A stretch of DNA of 64,000 bases, taken from positions 57,932,532-57,996,531 of the forward strand of contig NC_064843.1 in assembly GCF_024166365.1 (NCBI RefSeq), in the 5' to 3' direction. How positions within the stretch are numbered: position 1 is the stretch's first letter; every line of letters starts with the position of its first letter. Below the pieces are notes generated by a model. It searched no databases and had not been told where the DNA came from. It saw nothing but the letters and a program-made list of their open reading frames with translations. This document shows, piece by piece, positions 58,331-64,000 of this stretch. The DNA comes from Elephas maximus indicus (lineage: Eukaryota; Chordata; Mammalia; Proboscidea; Elephantidae). The translations under genes and the position numbers were made by a program.

Positions 58331-58440
58331 CGGATACAGATATGGATGTGGATACCCGTACTGACGCAGACGAGGACACAGACGCGGCTGGAGACTGGAG
58401 ATGGAGATGATGAGATGGAGATACATAGACATACAGACAT
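58325..58440. repeat. Imperfect hexamer repeat (GGAYAC / GAGATG type)
   Basis: 'ggacacggatacagatatgg', 'atgtggatacccg', 'gacgaggacacagacgcgg', then 'gagatggagatgatgag'. It follows directly on the LTR. Confidence 0.75.
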
Positions 58441-58639
58441 GTCCCAGTTGTACTGAAATGAGTTGGGTTCAAGTCACAGGTCGTTTATGGAGGAGACTAG
58501 ACAGGATACCGACAGCCACATTACTGAAGGTAACAATGCTAATAACACCAACACCTCTGAGCTTCTGCCATGGGCCAGCACAGTGCCAGGTGCCTCACCT
58601 GCATTTCTCATTTAACACTCCTGGTCATCCTATCTGTTA

Positions 58640-58915
58640 AGCCATTTATGTCCCCAGAAGCCTGTGGGGCAAAGAGCTGCCTTCCCAGTGAGGCCTCTTC
58701 TGACTACCCTAAAGCCTCAAGTGCTCCAGCTGTTACCCCCGCCACCCCGCCCTGCCATAATTTTCTCCACCACACCTGTTGTATGTCAGACCCCCTAGGT
58801 TACACATTCATCACCAACTGTCTCTCCCTCACTCATAGTATCCAAGCTCCGCACGGTCATGGGTGTTTGTGTTTTATTCCCCGTGCCACACTCCCGCTGT
58901 CCAGACTGAGCCCGG
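58640..58915. repeat. L2-like LINE 3' fragment
   Basis: 'ttcccagtgaggcctcttct' ... 'gactaccctaaagcctcaag' ... 'tgtttgtgttttattcccc' has the order of L2 3' ends; diverged. Confidence 0.5.
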
Positions 58916-58921
58916 CACATA

Positions 58922-59131
58922 GTTGTTGTTAGCTGCTGTCGAGCTGGACCCTAACTCATGGCAACCCCATGTGTGTCAGAGTAGAACCAAGCTCCACAGG
59001 GTTTTTGATGGCTTATTTTTGGGAAGTAGATCGTCAGGCCTTTTTTTCGAGGCATCTCTGGGTGGGTTTGAACTACCAACTTTTTGGTTAGCAGACCAAT
59101 GCATGACAGGCACCCAGGAAGAAGCCAGGGT
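58922..59131 (-). mobile_element. AfroSINE (long type) next to BFSP1 exon 6
   Basis: Tail 'gagctggaccctaactcatg', middle 'gtcaggcctttttttcgagg', with a degraded head near 59131. Its 5' end lies about 45 bp downstream of the exon 6 donor. Confidence 0.85.
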
Positions 59132-59176
59132 GAAGAGACATGTGCACGCCCCCCACGGTGCCCTCCGTATCCACAC

Positions 59177-59397
59177 CTGTGGCCCTCATTCTCAATGATG
59201 CGCTGATACCGGTCCAGCTCTGCCTTCAGGGTGTGCTGGGCGACTGCCAGCTGCCGGCAGTCATAGGAAGACTTCTCCAGAGCCCTCTCGGTCTCCTCGA
59301 TCTCCTTCCGCAGGCCTTCAATCTGTTCGTTATAAAGCTGGATCTCACCGTCGTAACACTCCTGAGCATCTTTAATTGCCTGCTCCAGGCCTGCTGT
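59177..59397 (-). CDS. BFSP1: BFSP1 exon 6: end of coil 2 of the filensin rod
   Basis: 221 nt, starting in phase 0 with Thr after acceptor ACCTACAG (AG at 59399-59398) and ending AG of a split Arg codon before a GTGTGG donor. It encodes [60 protein letters not shown] and [14 protein letters not shown]. This is a heptad-rich coiled coil, and [12 protein letters not shown] is filensin's version of the intermediate-filament helix-termination motif, where other family members have a TYRKLLEGEE-type sequence. An exon of 221 nt at this place is shared with type III filament genes such as vimentin (from memory). It mediates pairing with phakinin. The earlier exons lie beyond the window. Confidence 0.96.
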
Positions 59398-60058
59398 CTG
59401 TAGGTAAAGACACAACTGTAAGGGAAACCATCAGCTATCTCCCCTAGGACACAGACTTCTCCTAGAGAACCAAGCCTCAGGGAATGAAGAAGTTTATTGC
59501 TGTTTGTTTGCTTTTCTGTCAGTAAGAGAAGAGCGATGGATCACTTTGGAATCCTTAAGCCAAAGAGGAATGTGAGACCTGGACTCACGTCTCCTGCAGC
59601 AGCTGCACCCTCTGAGCTCAGCCATGATGGAGCCCCACCCCAAGATGGCCAACCCGGAAGTGAAAACAACCTGGGGTCCACGGGGTAACACCTGTAACCA
59701 AATTAAAGTACATTCTTCACGCTTTGATGGAGTCATACAGGTCTGACGGCAAAAAGTAAGTAAAAAGAAGAATGCATACTAAATACGTAAGATACTATTT
59801 GTCACCAAAATAATTAAGGCAGGGAAGTTTCCTGTTCTTAAATCAGTCACTAAGGCATTTGAATTTCCTGATTTTGATCAGTGAAGTTACATATGTTTTG
59901 GCAGCTAAAACGCGCGTGTGTGTGTGCACGTACTTGCATATACATAAAATGACGTTAGGAACATAATACATACTAACCAAGGGCAAGTAAAAATCAAGGC
60001 AAAAAAGAGGAAGGGGTGGTCTTATACACACTTTAAGAGCTTCTAGCAATGCAGGAGA

Positions 60059-60268
60059 AGGAGTCCCTGGGTGGTGCAAACAGCTAACACACGCGTGACT
60101 ACTTACCGAGAGGTTAGTGTTTCGAGTCTACCCAGAGGTGCGTCGGAAGAAAGGCTTGGAAATCTACTTCTGAAAAATCAGCCATTGAAAACTCTACAGA
60201 GCACAGTTCTACGCGGACACACGTGGGGTTTCCACGAGTCAAGATTCAGCTCGACGATAACCAGTTAA
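60059..60268 (+). mobile_element. AfroSINE (long type)
   Basis: 'ggagtccctgggtggtgcaa' head, 'gaggtgcgtcggaagaaagg' middle, 'gtggggtttccacgagtcaa' tail. It abuts an RTE copy of opposite orientation. Confidence 0.9.
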
Positions 60269-60279
60269 CAGTGCATTGC

Positions 60280-61880
60280 TGTTGTTCTTAGGTGCTGTCA
60301 AGTTGGTTCCAGCTCACAGCAACCCTATGTGTGTCAGAATACAACTCTGCACCACAGAGTTTTCAACAGTTGACTTTTCAGAGGTAGAACAAAGTGTTAC
60401 CCAGTCCTGTGCCATCCTCACAATCACTGCTATGTTGGAACCCACAGTTGAAGCCACTGTGTCAATCTGTCTTGTTGAGGGTCTTCCTTCCTCTTTTTCC
60501 CTGAGCATAATGAATGTCCTTCTCCAGAATTCGTCCCTCCTAATAACAATGTCCAAAGTATGGGAGATGAAGTCTCACCAGGATCATCGCTTCCAAGCAG
60601 CACTCTGGCTGTACTTCTTCTAAGACAGACCTGTTCTTTTTTTCTGGCAGTCCGTGGTACATTTAATATTCACCAACACCATAATTCAAAGGCATCACTT
60701 CTTCTTTGGTCTTCCTTATCCATTCTCCAGTTTTTGCATGCGTATGAGATGATTGAAAATACCTCGGCTTGGGTCAGGGTCACCTTAGTCCACAAGTGAC
60801 ATCTTTGCCTTTCAACACTTTAAAGAGGTCTTTTGCAGCAGACTTGCCCAATGCAATATGTTGTTCAATTTCTTGGTTGCGGCTTCCATGGGTGTTGATT
60901 GTGCATCCAAGTAAAACGAAATCCTTGACAACTTCAATCTTTTCTCCATTTATCACGATGTTGTGAGGATGTCTGTTTTATGATGAGGTGTAATCCATAC
61001 TGAAGGTTGTAGTCTTTTATATTCATCAGTAAGTGCTTCAAGTCCTCTTAGCTTTCAGCAAGGTAGTGTCATCTACATGTTGCAGGTTGTTAACGAGTCT
61101 TCCTCCAATCCTGCTGCCATGTTCTCTTTCATATACCCCACTTTCTCTGATTAATCTGCTCAGCATACAGACTGAATAAGTATAGTGAAAGGATACAACC
61201 CTGAAACACACCTTCTCTGATTTTAAACCACCCAGTATCCCCTTGTTCTGTCTGAACAACTGCTTCTTGGTCTATGTATAGGTTCTACATGAGCACAATT
61301 CAGTGTTCTGGAATTCCCATTTTTCACAATGTTATCCATAATTTGTTGTGATCCAGACAGTTGTATGCCTTTGCATAGCTGATAAAACACAGGTAAGCAT
61401 CTTCATGATATTCTCTGCTTTCAGCCAAGATCCATCTGGCATCAGCAACAATATTCCTCATTCCACGTCCTCTTTTTAAACCTACTTGAATTTCTGGCAG
61501 TTTCCTGTCAATGTACTTTTGCAACCGTTTCTTAATTATCTTCAGCAAAATTTTACTTGAATGTGATATAAATGATGCTGTTCAATAATTTCTGTAGGGG
61601 CACAAATATGGATCTCTTAGAGTCAGTTGGCCAGGTGGCTTTCTTCCAAATTTCTTGGCACAGATGAATGAGCTCTTCCAGTGCTGCATCCGTTTGTTGA
61701 AGCATCTCAACTGGTATTCCGTCCATTCCTGGAATCTTGTTTTTTGCCAACGCCTTCAGTGCACTTTGGACTTCTTCATTCAGTACTGTCAGTTTTTGAT
61801 CAATTTGCTACCTCCTAAAATGGTTGAACATCGACCAATTCTTTTTGGGACAGTGATTCTGTGTATTCCTTCCACCTTTT
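60280..61880 (-). mobile_element. RTE-type LINE, 5' truncated (1.6 kb)
   Basis: The longest RTE copy here. Minus-strand relics in order: 61750-61553 (NKIPGMDGIPVEMLQQTDAA), 61548-61324 (RKLPEIQVGLKRGRGMRNIV) and 61259-61038 (HVDDTTLL, VDD where ADD is usual), then the 3' UTR ending near 60280. Frameshifts and stops break the reverse transcriptase. The 3' part (60284-60395) includes SINE-like sequence. Confidence 0.9.
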
Positions 61881-61884
61881 TTTA

Positions 61885-64000
61885 TTTCTTTTGCTGTTGT
61901 CATTGAGAATATGCACAGCAAAACATACACTAATTGAACAGTTTCAACATGTACAATTTAGCATCATTGACTACATTCTTCGAGTTGTGCCATCATTCTC
62001 ACTCTCCTCTTCTAAGTTGTTCCTCCCTCATTAACATAAACTCACTACCCCCTAAGGTTCCTATCTAATCTTTTGAGTTGCTGTTGTCAATTTGATCCCA
62101 CATAGATAGTTCTTAAAAGAGCAAATGCTCAAGGCAGACCTTTTTTACTAGTTATGCTAAACTACTTTTTTTGGGTGTTAAGATGACTTCAAGAGATATT
62201 TTTGATTTAAGGTTTAAAGATTATCTCAAGGCAATAGTTTCAGGGGTTCATCTACCCTCCATAGCTCCAGAAAGTCTAGAGTCCATGAGAATTTGAAATT
62301 CTGTTCTACGTTTCTCCCTTTTGATCAGGATTCTTGTACACAATCTTTGATCAAAATGTTCAGTGATGGTATCCAGGCACCATCCATTTTTCTGTTCTCA
62401 TGGCAAAGGAGGCAGTTATTCATGGAAGCAGCTAGCCACACATTCCATATCCTCCTCCTATTTCTGACTTTCCTTCTCCCTCTGTTGTTCCAGGTGAATA
62501 GAGACCAATTGTTGGCTGCTTGTAAGCTTCTAAGACCCCTGGTATTGTACAATGAACTAGAAGGTAGAACAGAAGCACGAAACATGTTATTAGGCCAGTT
62601 AACTGGGATTTATCATGAAACCATGACCCTAAACCTCCAAACCAAGGAACCAAATTCCATGAGGTGTTTGGTTGTACATAAGCAGCCTCAGCAGCTACTT
62701 TTTTTTTTTTTTAGTCATTGTTATAAATATATCATACAATTTTTTACAGGTGTACAACTTATTTTTTTATTTTATTGTACTTTAGATGAAGGTTTACAGA
62801 GTAAACTAGTTTCTCATTAAGCAATACACATTGTTTTGTGACACTGGTTGCCAATCCCACATGTGAACACTCTCCCCTTCTTGACATTGGGCTCCCCATT
62901 ACCAGCTTTCCTGTTCCCTCCTGCCTTCTTGTCCTTGCCCCTGGCCTGGTGTGCCCATTTAGTCCTGTTTTCTTTTATGGGCCTGTCCGATCTTTGGCTG
63001 AAGGGTGAACCTCAGGAGTAACTTCATTACTGAGCTATAAGGGTATCCAGGGGCGATACCGTCCGGGTTGCTCCAGTCTCTGTCAGACCAGTAAGTCTGA
63101 TCTTTTTCTGTGAGTTAGAATTTTGTTCTACATTTTTCCCCAGCTCTGTCTGGGACCCTCTATTGTGATTCCTGTCAGAGCAGTCACTGGTGGTAGCCAG
63201 GCACCATCTAGTTGTGCTGGACTCAGTCTGGTGGAGGCTGTGGTAGTTGTGGTCCATTAGCCCTTGGGACTATTCTTTCCCTTGTGTCTTTGGTTTTCTT
63301 CATTCTCCCTTGCTCCAGAAGGAGGTATACAACTTAACGACAGCAGTTACAATAATCAGCTGTGCAAACCTTACTCTTAATGTGATTTTTCCATCACCAT
63401 TACCCTCTCCTTTCCTCCTCCCTCCTGCCCCTGGTAACCACTAATAAACTTCTGTGTCTATACATTTGCCTTTTCTTGTTTTTTTATATAAGTGAGATCA
63501 AACAGTATTTATCCTTTTCGGATTGACTTATTTCACTCAGCATAATGTATTCAAGCTCCAACCTTACTGTAGCATGTATCAAGACTTCATTTCTCCTACT
63601 GCTGAGTAGTATTCCATTGCATGTATATACCACATTTTGTTTATCCATTCATCTGCTGATAGGCATTTAGGCTGCTTCTGCCTTTGACTATTACGAGTAG
63701 AGCTGCAATGAACATTGGTATACAACTCTCTTCTTGAGTATCTGCTTTCAAGTCTTTTGGGTATATACCTAGGAGTGGAATTGCTGGCTCCTACGGTAGG
63801 TCTATTTTACGTTTTTTGAGGAACCGCCACATTGTTTTCCACAACAGCGGTACCATTTTGCATTCCCACCAGCAATGGGTAAGGGTTCCAAATTCCTTAC
63901 ATCCTCACCAACATTTGGTATTTCCTGTTTTATTTTTATTTATTTATTTTTATCTTAGCCATTCTAGTGGGAATGAAATGATATCTCACTGTGTTTTGAT
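61885..64000 (-). mobile_element. L1 3' part with a nested L1 insertion
   Basis: Reverse-oriented L1: 3' terminus near 61885, 3' UTR to 62761 and again from 63323, then the end of ORF2 to the window edge ('gcatgtatataccacatttt', 'tatacctaggagtggaattg'). It shares its 3' UTR with 32290-32700. It runs off the window. Confidence 0.88.
62762..63322 (-). mobile_element. 5'-truncated L1 (561 bp) inside another L1
   Basis: Starts with a T-rich run (poly-A tail on the minus strand) and holds the 3' UTR block also seen in 6773-7060 and 16370-16560 ('ggtagccaggcaccatctag' in reverse). Flanked by AGGTGTACAACTTA (62748-62761) and AGGTATACAACTTA (63323-63336), a 14-bp duplication with one change. Confidence 0.88.

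Larger units (their letters stand above)
56720..59176 (-). other. BFSP1: BFSP1 intron 6
   Basis: Holds two AfroSINEs, a MaLR-like LTR, a hexamer-like simple repeat and an L2-like stretch (58640-58915). The part 56930-57590 looks single copy, AT-rich, with nothing recognisable. Confidence 0.85.
59398..64000 (-). other. BFSP1: BFSP1 intron 5 (continues beyond window)
   Basis: 59400-60058 looks single copy, with a CG/TG patch near 59913-59932. The remainder is an AfroSINE, an RTE copy and nested L1s. I found no further BFSP1 exon. Confidence 0.75.

Noticed and set aside
59588-59650. A possible BFSP1 exon 5 ending (minus-strand AQRVQLLQE, resembling human AQRVELQAQ) before a GTGAGT
   Set aside because: A stop codon lies directly upstream in that frame, the donor phase does not match the phase-0 start of exon 6, and the preceding sequence does not resemble the human exon. 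I take it as chance.

Overview
This is nuclear DNA from an afrotherian mammal, most likely an elephant or close relative. The case rests on two things. The window carries the 3' end of PCSK2 (prohormone convertase 2) facing the 3' end of BFSP1 (filensin), an order I know from human chromosome 20. It is also packed with the tRNA-derived SINEs and RTE-type LINEs typical of Afrotheria (a C-C-Y-T-A-K-R-G-G-T-C-R-C-T-A-T-G-A-G-T type tail occurs about twenty times). Nothing prokaryotic is present, so almost all open frames are chance frames in introns or repeats, or relics of retrotransposons.

Layout. 1-8158 is PCSK2 intron sequence, mostly one old, nearly full-length L1 (1-7336). PCSK2 coding exons, plus strand, are 8159-8259, 19801-20028 and 41083-41569; by the human gene these are exons 10-12. 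They join in frame and encode the last 271 residues, from the catalytic serine through the P domain to the stop. The 3' UTR probably runs to about 44.0 kb. 44.3-53.6 kb is the intergenic space between the two convergent genes: a 5'-inverted L1, a MaLR-like LTR, SINEs and an RTE copy. BFSP1 lies on the minus strand with its last three coding exons at 59177-59397, 56634-56719 and 53757-54703. They join in frame and encode 417 residues: the end of the rod, the linker and the whole tail. 59398-64000 is BFSP1 intron, filled by an RTE copy and nested L1s.

The two genes are not functionally linked. PCSK2 is a neuroendocrine secretory-granule protease; BFSP1 is a lens-fibre intermediate-filament protein. 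Points of interest are the retained caspase/myristoylation switch in the filensin tail, a weakly conserved BFSP1 exon 7, tandem 335-336 bp repeats in the 5' region of a minus-strand L1, a tRNA-Val fragment fused between two SINEs, and two tiny (43 and 48 bp) SINE-derived insertions that still have target-site duplications. I found no previously undescribed gene system. All human comparisons and repeat-family names come from memory, without database searches.
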